A stretch of 64,000 nt of DNA from Branchiostoma belcheri (Eukaryota > Chordata > Leptocardii > Amphioxiformes > Branchiostomatidae). The first letter of the stretch is position 1. Each line of letters begins with the position of its first letter. This document shows, piece after piece, positions 53,341-63,189 of this stretch. The notes under the pieces are model-generated. The model did not search any database. It saw only the letters and a list, made by a program, of their open reading frames with translations, and was not told where the DNA came from. The position numbers and the translations under genes were made by a program. The DNA is taken from NCBI RefSeq assembly GCF_001625305.1, contig NW_017804209.1, positions 1,352,547 through 1,416,546 of the forward strand, read 5' to 3'.

Positions 53341-53629
53341 AATCCGCTGCTCTTAAAACATAATTCAAATGTAAACATAAAGATGACATAAACTGACATG
53401 TTTATAACATAAACATAAAATAAAAGTGGCTGGCGCACCAATACCTATAGCGTTAATGAGATTGGTAAAATCTTCCAGAGTGATGAATATAGTTGAACAC
53501 AATATCAAAGATACGGCAGTTAGTAGAGTACGGGAGGGAGGGGCTACCTGTAAGAAGTAAAGTGCATATATAGTGTGGCGTCATTTGCGTTGAGTGGGTC
53601 GGATCAGGGTAGCTTTAGGGGATAACCTT

Positions 53630-53890
53630 TTTCTCGTGATAAACAAAACGGCCTCGGCCTTCATAACGTTTTTGCTACGTTTCCTCTTCTTCTCTAAACC
53701 GAAAAGGTCAATGACCTGAACCAGACTTTCTGTTACCATGATAACTATCATGTTGCAATTTTATAGCAGGCAGGGATTTAGACTCCTGTTTGACCATATA
53801 TATGAATGTGTTTGAGTAAGAATTAACAGAACAGACCACATGCAAAGGTAAACATTATGCATTTGCTTTGAAAATGTTACATTTCTAGTT
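53630..53890. repeat. interspersed repeat, copy 2 of a close pair
   Basis: Preceded, like copy 1, by GGGGATAACC and ACGGCCTCGGCCTTCA, so the duplicated unit is at least 300 bases with a ~560-base period. Confidence 0.75.
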
Positions 53891-53939
53891 AGTCTGTACA
53901 GCCGGGTATCTCAACAACATCCGCGCACCTCCATGTAGT

Positions 53940-54740
53940 TTGATTTGGCACGTGTTTGAGAATGGGACATGTCATCAACAGCCTTGTCCTTCAGTCTATA
54001 CATCCGGCCATCGCATCAACATCCGGGCCCAGGTGTTGTGGCCCCACAGCCATTTGATTATGATTATTGTCGCCATGCTGGGAATATTATCTTCAAGTGT
54101 CATATGTTTTGACAGTAAGTTTGATAACTGTACAAGTCGTCAACAGGAACCACCCAAACATTTTTATTTCCTGACGCAATGGAAGCCGAGTGACAGTGTT
54201 TCGCTGAACGTGGTCCGGTGTCAAGCCAAAGACATGATCCTGCCAAATACATGACTCCGACACTACATGGGGGTTTCCAATATACCTGAGACAAGGGGTG
54301 GGAAGGGTTTTGTCGTGATGTGGGTGACTAAACCTAACCTAAACCCCAATCGTAAGTCTAACCCTAGCACTGAACATTGATCCCATCCCTAACACTAACC
54401 CGAATCCTAGCCCTAAACAAATGTAATCTCACGTATGTGGCAGCTCAAGGATTGGCTCAACACCGGGCCAACAGCAATTTGATGAGTCACATATATATGC
54501 ATGCGCGGAAGATTGTCTTCAGATGTCGGTTTATGAGAAGTTTGAGAACTGCACACGTCATCAAGCGGAAGCATGCAAACCTTTCCTGAATTAAGGGAAG
54601 TCAACTTGATTGACAATGTGTCGCAATGCCACCTGGGACCAAACACGGAACCGGTAAGGAAGGCCGACATCTACCTGGGGATTGTAACCAATTCCAGTAG
54701 CATGAAGTCCTGGCGAGTGACATTTCGGTCGGGATTCGAA
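53940..54740 (+). other. duplicated, diverged ORF segments, unrecognised
   Basis: The first segment, after a hydrophobic stretch (MIIVAMLGILSSSVICFDS), reads KFDNCTSRQQEPPKHF. A diverged second segment near 54530 reads EKFENCTRHQAEACKPF. The shared KFxNCTxxQ motif and hydrophobic lead suggest a small secreted protein or a repeat-borne ORF, now broken in the second copy. No family recognised. Between them lies an ACCCTAACC-like telomeric-type phrase run (54325-54420). Confidence 0.3.
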
Positions 54741-54794
54741 CCTTGGACCTTTGGTTCCTTATGCATCTGTAAGAATTAGGAGAGTAGAAACACA

Positions 54795-54890
54795 AAGACA
54801 CTCCTGGTCCCGGGCCGGAGATCGAACCCACGCCAAACCCGGGTTACAACCCCGACGCTCTAACGATTCGGCTAAAAGGTCTAGACCCAT
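54795..54890 (-). mobile_element. tRNA-like SINE head
   Basis: The minus strand carries TAGCCGAATCGTTAGAGCG (A box) and GGCGTGGGTTCGATCTCC (B box). The acceptor stem does not close, so it is a SINE or tRNA pseudogene rather than a tRNA gene. A similar head (GGCTGGGTCAGTTGGTAGCG) follows on the plus strand at 54891. Confidence 0.5.
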
Positions 54891-55244
54891 CGGCTGGGTC
54901 AGTTGGTAGCGCCTATAAACCCCCCACTGTTACACATCGTTGCTTATCATGAGAACAAACACATTCCTGTTCTGTAGATAATACTGGATAACACCCAATC
55001 CTGACTAATCACCCCGGGTTTGTTTGTTAGTTTGCTTGTGTGTCCGCATTTTTTTTGAATGCGCTAGAGTCACAGGAAAACCGCATACTGACAGGAGATT
55101 CACACTGGAGGCACGATCGCTCCCACATGGACAATGAATGGTCCCCAATTGTTTATTTATGTATATTGCCAATGGTGATCTGGTAAACACTTGATTACTT
55201 TTTTTGTTGCTTTTTTGTGTTCAGGTCTAATCGAATGAAAGCTC

Positions 55245-55428
55245 TTTTGTCTTCCCGCCACTTATGATGCACTCCTGACGTCGACGTCATCACGCTTCCG
55301 ACTTCCGGAAAGAGATCAGCGATTGCATCACACATCTGACGAAGGTTGACGGGTTCAGCCGAAAATTTATGGTGTGTTCCCTTTTGTGTTGGAACTAAGC
55401 TTAAACTTTGCAACTACAGGTTTATTAA
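55245..55428 (+). mobile_element. family D repeat with hammerhead-like core
   Basis: CACACAT precedes CTGACGA; then a GGTTGA/TCAGCC hairpin, GAAA, a 4-base minimal helix III and ATGGTGTG, which pairs with CACACAT with one bulge. Sister of 27735-27912. Confidence 0.63.
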
Positions 55429-55510
55429 TGCTTATACACAAGTATGCATGCTGTTGTAAAGAAAGATAAAAGCATAAAAAGTCACACATCTGTTTCACAA
55501 AAGATATGCC

Positions 55511-55516
55511 TTTATT
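55511..55516 (-). terminator. possible polyadenylation signal of the 12-copy peptide gene
   Basis: AATAAA on the minus strand about 1 kb beyond the stop codon at 56499; the first such hexamer I see downstream. Confidence 0.35.
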
Positions 55517-55599
55517 GACTGAGATAGTTTGGTTCTGACACGGTCTTGTCGCACGTCAGGCCTACGTCACATCAGACGGCCAATCACCACTGCTAATAG

Positions 55600-55722
55600 G
55601 AGTGACCTTTAGTAGAGCATCATTTATACATGTGGATTGTATTACGTAGGCTGATATTTGGTATATAGCATCATTTATACATCTGGATGCTATTACGTAG
55701 GCTGATATTTGGCACACATCTC
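55600..55722 (+). repeat. ~60-base tandem duplication
   Basis: GCATCATTTATACATNTGGAT and TATTACGTAGGCTGATATTT occur twice in tandem. Presumably in the 3' UTR or flank of the peptide gene. Confidence 0.8.
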
Positions 55723-56498
55723 TGGAAGAAACCAATTTCCTTTGTGACTGAACACACATGGTGATGTAGGTCACCAGACCTTCGGGTAGTCGGTTTTGCT
55801 TCAGTTCAGTTCCTTTTGTGTTGGGCAGAATGCACCGTGCTACGTCGCCTTTGGGAGGCATTGAGAAAGAAGATTATGATTTGACTAAACGTCGCCATTA
55901 AGAAGAAGCCAATTCTCTGGTTATCTGATGTGTCCTGCACACTTGAGGATATATTGGCTGTCGTCTGGGATATGTTTATATCCTTACTACAGTCCACTTC
56001 ATAGTGGTGCCCTTGCGATAACTGTTGGTATTGCAAGATGTGAAAGATGTTGCAGTCCTAACAGTTATCGCACTGCGGCGTTCGTACACCTCTTAGGTCC
56101 ACTCGGATCTAATTCAACGGAAAGTATAGTGAAATACCACTCTCTATAGTTGGGATGGGTGATTGGGGCCACACTTTCGCCCCTCCTGTATACGGTAAAT
56201 CATCTGGTGAACTAAGTCAAACTAATAGTATGTTTACTTTAGACTGAAGACAAAAGCGTTTCACTTTGAGTATAGGACTATGACTTTTTTTGACGAATCG
56301 GACTTTTATGTATACTGTATGTTGTCTCACTGTTACAATGTCTTGTGTAATTTTGCTGGGCCCCCTTGGAAAACAGCTGATACAAGCTGAATGGGGCTAC
56401 CCAGTCGTCTTGAGATGAAATAAATAAATGAATAAATAGAAGATTTCTCTGCTTCTTGACATTGATTGCTTTTCCTTTTTTTGTGCGTGGAATGTGCC

Positions 56499-59400
56499 TC
56501 AGGCCTGGCGCTTGCCGGCCCCACCTGTAATGCTTGACAGAAGGGCGTCCAGACGTTCCCTGCGTTCGTTGGCGTCTATGGCGTCTCCTAGTTCTGCCCC
56601 TACTAAGACCTCGGCCTGGCGCTTCCCTAGGTTTCCTGTTATGGTCGACAGAAGGTCGCTCAGTCGTTCCCTGCGTTCTTCCGTGTCCATGGCGTCTGCT
56701 AAGTGTGCCCCCACTAAGACCTCTGCCTGTCGCTTGCTCACCCCACCCGTGATGCTTGACAGTAGGGCGTCCAGACGTGCCCTCCGTTCGTTGGCGTCTA
56801 TGGCGTCTCCGAGTTCGGCCCCCACTAACACCTCGGCCTGCCTTTTTCCTACCCCACCCGTGATGCTTGACAGAAGGGCGTCCAGACGTTCCCTGCGTTC
56901 TTCAGTATCCATCGTGTCTGCTAGGTGTGCCCCCACTAACACTTCCGCTTGGCGCTTCCCCACCCCACCCGTGATCTCTGCCAGAAGTTGGCTGAGCCGT
57001 TCTCTTCTGTCGGCCGAATCCATGGTCTCGGCGAGGTGTGCCCCCACTAGTCGCTCGGCCTGGCGTTTCTGTGTGCCTGTGATCTCTGCTAGAAGTTGGC
57101 TGAGCCGCTCTCTTCTGTCGGCCGAATCCATGGTCTCGGCGAGGTGTGCCCCCACTAGTCGCTCCGCCTGCCGTTTCTGTGTGCCTGTGATCTCTGCTAG
57201 AAGTTGGCTGAGCCGCTCTCTTCTGTCGGCCGAATCCATGGTATCGGCGAGGTGTGCCCCCACTAGTCGCTCTGCCTGGCGTTTCTGTGTGCCCATGTCA
57301 TCTGCCAGTTGCCCTTCCTCGCGTTTTCGTGCACCTGTGATGTCTGCCAGAAGTTGGCTCAGCCGCTCTCTTCTGTCCGCAGAGTCCATGGTCTCGGCTA
57401 GGTGCGCACCCACTAGTCGCTCTGCTTGCCGTTTCTGTGTGCCAATGGCGCTTTCCAGTTGCCCTGCCTCACGCTTCTTTCTGCCTGTGATGTCTGCCAA
57501 CAGTTGGGATAGACGCTCCCTTCTATCAGCCGAATCCATGGTCTCGGCGAGGTGCGCCCCGACTAGTCGCTCGGCTTGCCGTTTCTTTCTGCCTGTGATG
57601 TCTGCTAGAAGTTGGCTGAGACGCTGTCTTCTGTCGGCGGAGTCCATGGCATCGCCTAAGTGTGCTCCCACTAGTCGCTCTGCTTGCCGTTTCTTTCTGC
57701 CTGTGATGTCTGCTAGCAATTGGCTGAGCCGCTCTCTTCTATCTGCCGAGTCCATGGTCTCAGCTAGGTGCGCTCCCACCAGCCGCTCTGCCTGACGTTT
57801 CTGAGTGCCCATGTCGTTTGCCTGCCGCTTCTTTTTGCCAGCGATGCCTGCTAACAGCTGACTGAGGCGCTCCCTTCTATCTGCCGAATCCATGGTCTCG
57901 CCTAAGTGTGCACCGATCAGTCGCTCCGCCTGCCGTTTCTCCATGTGAACTGCAGCAAAGGACAGAAGAACATCGTATAAGGTTACAAAAAGGTTACTGT
58001 ATCTTCACCTATCTAGATTCTGTACTTGAATGTGATAGGGTACATAAATCTATCTACAGATTCATGTACAGATACAGACTCATGTGCAGATATACAAATA
58101 CAGATTTTTCCGAGTAGTATGACCGTGTCAGTCCCTACACCTGAGTGAGGGTTACAGTTGACACGGTGGCCTTCGCGTGGATTTGTTTGAGGTGGATAAC
58201 AGGTTGCGAATCTGAGACCCACACACTTGGGCATCCGTCTTTCCCAGCGGATCCATGGATAGGGTTATGTAACGTTAGGATCAGGTAAGGTTTTGAATAG
58301 TTACCGCGTATCCAAGAACATTAGATTTTCTTTATATTCAACAATGACGCGATTTTGTATTACCAAGGATCGTCGGTGAATGGTAGACATTCAGGTAATA
58401 AGATACGCTAAAAACAGTTACTCAAGCAACTGGATTTTGGAAACGGTCAGACGTTTCATGTAGCATCCACTACCTTGCGTCAGTGACACTGGAGAGTTGT
58501 CAGAAATTATGAAGGGTCTTTTGTCATACGAAAAGAAAATTATTGAAATTGACCCATTTGCTGGTTTCCACCTACCTCGGTTATCTGCATTGGCTGCTGC
58601 TTCCATGATTCGCTGGACCAGGCTTGTTGGCTTGTCACGCCCTCTAGCGGTATGAAATGTAACTACAGCAAAGTCTCTGCTGCAATATAACAAGTCAGCA
58701 CAGGTTAGTAATGCATGCGGAGGCTGAGATAAGTTGTTCTGAGCACGTTCCATTTCCTTAGTCAAATTAGTGGCCGCCTTAAGAAAATTAAGAAAATACA
58801 ACTACTTCCATTACTTTAATGTATCGGTAAGGATGTTGTTTTAATCGAATCCACAACCTTAGATTGAGAGGTTTTATCTCGAATTATAACTTAGGCCTAG
58901 GAAAAACATGTTGTGTTTCCTGTTTCTCGACCGACGCTGTAAAAAAAAAGAAACTGTTGACCCTAGCCTGTTTTCAGGCGGACCTCTGCAAGAGGCTTGA
59001 ATTGTTTTAGCTCATCGTTCGACGGATCGTTCACCAGTCGTCGAGTTCTTAGCGTGTCTTTATAAACACGCTAAGACATGCTCTTGTCTTTATAAACATG
59101 CTCTTGGTGAAGTCTGAAGTAGAGGTTTGAGTACGAGTTGAAGTGAATGATCCTTCCGGAAAATGATTATCCCGTTCGTAGAAGATGGGATATAGCGATT
59201 TTCTTTTTCACAATCAGAGATTCTTGTGTTTTCGCCGCAAAAGCGCCACATGCATCAGCTACATGTAGCGGCGAGCAGCAGCTTTCCAGTTAGAAGCTCT
59301 GGGGAAGGTGTCTGACAGGTGCAGGTGAGAGAATCTCTCGTTGTATAAAAATACCAATATGAATTATTCTTACAGTTAACACTCTTACATCGCTTGGTGT

Positions 59401-59542
59401 ATATCATGTTATAGGGTTTTGAAGAAAAGTTTAAAATCTTTCAAACTTACCCGTCTTCGATAGAAGATTGGACAGGGGAGGTCGCCATTGCTACTGCCAT
59501 GATCATCAACATCACCAGGGGAGACATGGCTCGGGTTGTCAT
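56499..59542 (-). CDS. secreted 12-copy PTH-like peptide precursor
   Basis: Three coding exons (minus): 59542-59451, 58679-58576, 57949-56499; phases 2 and 1 agree; 548 residues. Exon 1 encodes a signal peptide (MSPLVMLMIMAVAMATSPVQ). Exon 2 gives a short propeptide, and the big exon gives MEKR followed by 12 peptides of ~31 residues. A typical unit is QAERLVGAHLAETMDSADRR then ERLSQLLADITG, bounded by KKKR, RKKR, ARKR, TQKR or GKR. There are no Cys residues. Without gaps (Q = PTH position 2) the unit shares E4, L11, S17, R20, E22, L24, L28 and D30 with PTH, with M15, D16, D19 and I31 conservative, and shares Q, E, V, R, L, L, L with the single-copy peptide at 38-40 kb. Position 23 is Arg, not Trp. 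Secretin/CRH-type helices are alternatives. Units 1-4 should give a C-terminal amide. Exon 2 has a CAGCAG tandem acceptor. Confidence 0.88.
56502..57935 (-). repeat. 12-unit peptide-coding minisatellite
   Basis: Units of 108-111 bases (36-37 codons). Spacers QANDMGTQKR, EAGQLESAIGTQKR and EEGQLADDMGTQKR follow units 1, 4 and 5. Units 1-8 form one subtype (ERL, MDSADRRERLSQLL); units 9-12 a second (EVL, DTEERR or DANERR, DALLSS), with 10 and 12 nearly identical (GAELGDAIDANERR). Third-base similarity among units 4-8 suggests recent expansion. The opposite strand is open over 433 codons only because of the repeat. Confidence 0.95.
58380..58502 (-). mobile_element. family A element copy in intron 2 of the 12-copy gene
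   Basis: CTGACGC (one change from CTGACGA), GAAACGTC and TGAC on the minus strand, ending about 75 bases downstream (transcript sense) of the exon 2 donor at 58575. Confidence 0.6.
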
Positions 59543-59574
59543 ACCGTACTGCACGGGTACTGTGGGGCAGAGGA

Positions 59575-59850
59575 TTTGATTTGATTTATTGGAATTGCAA
59601 ACAATACAATACTCGTGGGCCACAGACAGCTGATGTCGTATCTGAGGCCACGTCTCCGGGTCGACAGGTGCTTCTGCTGTGTGAGCAGGTGGGTCTTACA
59701 CATGTTCTTGAACACAATAACGCAACTGGCCTCTTTAACAGGCTGAGGCAGTTGGTTCCACATCCGTAACGCATAAGGCAGAAAGCTGGCCTTGTAGGTC
59801 TGTGTACGGCACCGAGGTAAGTGAAGGTGCGTAGAGGAACACACAACTGT
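59575..59850 (-). mobile_element. LINE C-terminal fragment inserted before the signal-peptide exon
   Basis: The minus frame reads YKASFLPYALRMWNQLPQPV, the CR1/L2 tail signature. It lies between two copies of the signal-peptide exon's 5' part (59508-59573 and 59868-59938). Confidence 0.7.
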
Positions 59851-59867
59851 CACGTCTTATACTCTAA

Positions 59868-59938
59868 CATCGTCATGGGAGACATGACTCGGGTTCGGCT
59901 TGTCATACCGTGCCTGCAGGGGTACTGTGGGACAGAGG
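59868..59938 (-). pseudogene. partial duplicate of the signal-peptide exon
   Basis: Copies the exon 1 acceptor (CTGTCCCACAG) and the start of the coding part: MTSRTRVMSPMTML, then EYKT and a stop. Because it precedes the real exon and has an intact acceptor, it could be spliced in place of it and would give a truncated product. Confidence 0.75.
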
Positions 59939-59952
59939 AAAACAAACTAAGT

Positions 59953-60197
59953 GTGGTCGTGTAGCGTAGTATAACGACAGAGCGTTCGGCTCAGGACCAA
60001 GAGGTCCCGAGTTCGAACCCTACCATGCCACCGATCTTGTGCCCTTGGTAAAGGCACTTTACACGAATTTCCTCACTTAATTCCGGTGAATATTAGCATG
60101 TCTGTCGTCCGTTCATTCTACTTGGTGGTGGCATAAAAAAGGTTGAAAAAAGTTGAGTTTGCCGTCGCCATGTCTTGTAATAAATGTTGGATAAAAA
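59953..60197 (+). mobile_element. tRNA-derived SINE
   Basis: GTCGTGTAGCGTAGTATAAC head, GTCCCGAGTTCGAACCC B box, CATGCCACCGATCTTGTG body. Intronic in the 12-copy gene. Confidence 0.78.
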
Positions 60198-60393
60198 GCT
60201 GTCACGTCGTATAATCTTACGCTGGGAAAACAGTCATTTCCTCCAAGTGACGTTAGAAGAGCCGGATCATCCTTTTTCTTTCAAATGCCGGATGTATTTA
60301 TTTTTGGATGTCTGAACACTGGAAGCTTATAGGAATTGCCGATGCACGTAGCATAAACTTGTAATTGCAAGGGACATTAGGTGGCAATCATCT

Positions 60394-60925
60394 TTGGTCA
60401 ACGACTACTGCTTTAATCTCTTTTATATTCAGTTGAAAAGGCAAGAAGAGTTAGCAGGCAGGACGCTAGAGATTAAAAAAAGTAATGCAGAAAACTCGTT
60501 TCAAGATTCTTGGCTCTCAAACCCAAAATTAAGGGACATGAAAGTAGATGGTATATTAGAGGGGAGGGGAAAATCGTTGGTGAGGAAAGTGGCTGATTTT
60601 CTGCAGATCGAAGCGGCAGCTGCGGAGATGAGAGGCTCCGGGAGTCGGCTGCTGATAAAAGGACCGGCAGGATGGCCCACTCAGGGCAGGACGGAGCAGC
60701 GTGTGCATTAAACATCTGACGGCATCGGGGCGAGAGAAACTGCCCCCTTTTTTAGAGCAACATAAAAACGTACATGTGGTAGGCAACTCTAGCAGGTAGC
60801 TAATCTTAGCGCCACCACTGACAAAAAGAGTACATACAATGGTAAATAATAACAAAACACCAACAAGTAACAAAACAGCAAATAACAACTCAGGGCAGGA
60901 CGGAGCAGCGTGCATTACAGGCAAC
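60394..60925. other. ORF-bearing intronic segment with a short direct repeat
   Basis: A plus-strand frame (KRQEELAGRTLEIKKSNAEN, later IEAAAAEMRGSGSRLLIKGP) is open for 105 codons but I recognise no family. CTCAGGGCAGGACGGAGCAG occurs at 60679 and again at 60889. Probably repeat-derived, within the first intron of the 12-copy peptide gene. Confidence 0.35.
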
Positions 60926-61519
60926 ACCAAGTAATTCTTATGGATGACGTCCTTTGGAGACCTTAAATCTAATGCAAGAGCGCGAAAAAATAACAAGAAG
61001 AGAAGGCAGAATACTAAGGAAAGACAAATGGTAGAACACAAATGGAATGAGAGAACACAACAAAAAGCCATTTCTTCGTCATGAAAACCAGTGGAACAGC
61101 AGTTGTCGTCCTGTCCTGTTTCCTTCCTTTCATCACATCTTCTAATCTTCCGATTTGCAGCACTGTCGTGGCTCTTTGGTCATAGTTACAGGAAGCGTAA
61201 TTCCTTGTTTTTTCTTCTTCTGGGAGAAGGCCAAAATCAATGCACGTCATCCGTACTTGGTGTGACCTTAAAGATCTGACGACAATGGGACAAAAGAACC
61301 TGCAGCGTCCGACCGCAGTGCGGAAAACCTGCATGCATATGGCGTATTACAGGACGGGCCAAGCAACCAGCAAAGTGGGAAATTTCAAACTGGAAAAATA
61401 TTTCACTATGCTGTAAACACATTCTAGAGCAGAATTCCGTTTTGCTTTGTCCCTTTCTTCGTTTTTCTTTTACGAAAACGACTCAGATTTTTGTATATAG
61501 AGTCAACGAGAGAAAACTA

Positions 61520-61742
61520 ATAGGATATCAGAGAAGAAAAGACAACGAAATAAAAGAAACTAAAATGTGGGAGTCAGCAGAGGGAAAGAAGAGAAGGGGT
61601 AGAAGAAGCACAACCTTCATAGACACCCTGAAGCGGGATGCTGGGCTCAGAAACATCACCACAGCAGAACTCCGTTCACTGATGGAGGACAGGGACGAGT
61701 GGAGAAGAAGAACCCATTGTCTCCCGTGTTCACATTCCTGAT
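61520..61742 (+). mobile_element. LINE ORF2 C-terminal tail
   Basis: The plus frame KRRGRRSTTFIDTLKRDAGL followed by TTAELRSLMEDRDEWRRR matches the usual end of RTE/Jockey-like ORF2 proteins (RGRPxxxxxDxLKxDxGL...LxxMEDRxxWR). It lies about 75 bases downstream (in transcript sense) of the peptide gene's first exon. Confidence 0.7.
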
Positions 61743-61818
61743 TGCCTCTTTGAAGGTTCAAGGTTCAAAATACACGTTCACGCACAAACAGTGTAAAGAG
61801 GTAAAAAAGGACTCTTAC

Positions 61819-61870
61819 CTTCTGTGATGGAATGAAGCGAAGTTCTGCTCCGAAGACTGTCGCCAGCCAC
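61819..61870 (-). other. 5' non-coding exon of the 12-copy peptide gene
   Basis: The donor CAGAAG/GTAAGAG ends at 61819. The transcription start is taken about 30 bases downstream of the TATA box. It would splice to the acceptor at 59560 (CTCTGCCCCACAG), 17 bases upstream of the ATG. Confidence 0.6.
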
Positions 61871-61897
61871 TTGTGAGCCTCCGTTCATCCCCATGCC

Positions 61898-61905
61898 CTT
61901 ATATA
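61898..61905 (-). promoter_or_regulatory. TATA box of the 12-copy peptide gene
   Basis: TATATAAG on the minus strand, followed by GC-moderate sequence and, about 80 bases on, a strong splice donor. This is the only convincing TATA-donor pair upstream of the gene. Confidence 0.6.
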
Positions 61906-62567
61906 GCACAGGCAGGGCCAAAACAACTCCGTGTTATGGGTGTCGTCACCCCGAGGTCTCAAATCTGACGCGAGCACGTCCTTGTATAGCAGAGTGACAC
62001 CGGCGATAGTTCTACGTCTGTTGTCATTTTTAGACAAGCACGATATGTTTTCTGGAACGTGTTTCTAGATGCCGGTAATTTTTATATATAAATCGTACCA
62101 CCCAAAGACACTGCGTCAATCTGCTCAACATGCTGAAGGGAGACATGAAGTTCAAAGTACTAGGCATTCCCACAACAGAAAAGAAACTCAAAGAGCTAAG
62201 GTAGCTCGCGAGACAGAAGACACAGTTGGAGAAGATGAAGAAAGACTGAATGCAGATTCAGGACGACTGCAGATAGATGCAGCATGCAGCAAATGATGAC
62301 GACCAAAAGCCAAACAGTCTTTACAACATATTTTCATCAAGTCATTCTGTTAACCAGAAGACTGTTTTCCGTTTGCCTGATGGGAAACGCTATAATTCCG
62401 GGCTTCCCCCGGGTTTTTAAGCCCCTCCCACGTGCATCTCCGCATGACGCAGTTGCTGGTATTTAATGACATTTTCAGACGAATCCGCGTCGGTACTTTT
62501 TGCTGCCGATTTATCCCGTGACTTCGTGTAAGTAGGCTGTCTGATGTAACTACATCTCGGAACACCC

Positions 62568-63046
62568 ACCTCTAGCCTCCTTCGCAGACTTGTTGGCGTT
62601 TTTTTTCTAGCCTTTTCTTTCTTGATCTTGATCTCGATATTGTACTGCGTAACACCCCTCGGTTGGGGTCAAACGACGGCAAGGGGGGGGGGGGAGTGCG
62701 CAGCGCTCTAAATACTCCTCAAGTGTAGAAGAACAGCTTTCTTAAACTTGTCGGCCTCTGGTATTTCTGGTAGGGCCTGCGGAAGCTCGTTCCAGTCTCT
62801 TACAGTCCTTGGAAAATACGAATACCTATTCTGTGAGCGACGCGAGTAATAATATATGCCGCGGAGGGACGATTTTGCTGCCGAGGGAGTTTTTGCCGTT
62901 GTTGGAGCGCGAAACCTTCTCTCCACGGCAAAAACTCCCTCGGCAGCAAAATCGTCCCTCTGCGGCATACATGTATATTACTCGCGTCGCTCACAGAAAA
63001 AAAAAACGTAACGCCGACGCCCAACAAGTCTGCGAAGGAGGCTATC
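62568..63046. mobile_element. large foldback with a LINE tail inside
   Basis: Outer arms CTAGCCTCCTTCGCAGACTT and GTCTGCGAAGGAGGCTA are inverted, as are inner arms of ~70 bases (62832-62905 against 62927-62998) containing GGACGATTTTGCTGCCGAGG and GGAGTTTTTGCCGT. Between them a minus-strand LINE tail reads YFPRTVRDWNELPQALPEI (62705-62860). A poly(G) run is at 62682-62693. Confidence 0.75.
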
Positions 63047-63189
63047 CCACCTCCACATCGCCGGCAATCTACTCACGGCCAGACGGACTGACAGGCAGAC
63101 CTTGTTTCAGCTAATCTTGTTTTACGACTGGAAAAGCTGTAAAACTGATGAACCGTTTTTCCTTGTTTCTGCCGAACGTCGGAAGGGAC

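Noticed and set aside
56494..57795. 433-codon plus-strand ORF opposite the 12-copy peptide exon
   Set aside because: It is open only because the 12 repeats lack stops in that frame. It is Ser/Arg/Ala-rich without family features, has no promoter or signal, and the minus frame joins cleanly to a signal-peptide exon.
56502..57935. Regular repeats that might suggest a CRISPR array
   Set aside because: The units are coding throughout, 108-111 bases long, and there are no short identical repeats separated by unique spacers. The genome is eukaryotic.
56499..59542. Calling the 12-copy precursor a calcitonin, GnRH or RFamide type gene
   Set aside because: There is no Cys pair, no Phe-amide end and no short peptide motif. 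The helix pattern and length fit class B1 ligands of the PTH/secretin/CRH type instead.
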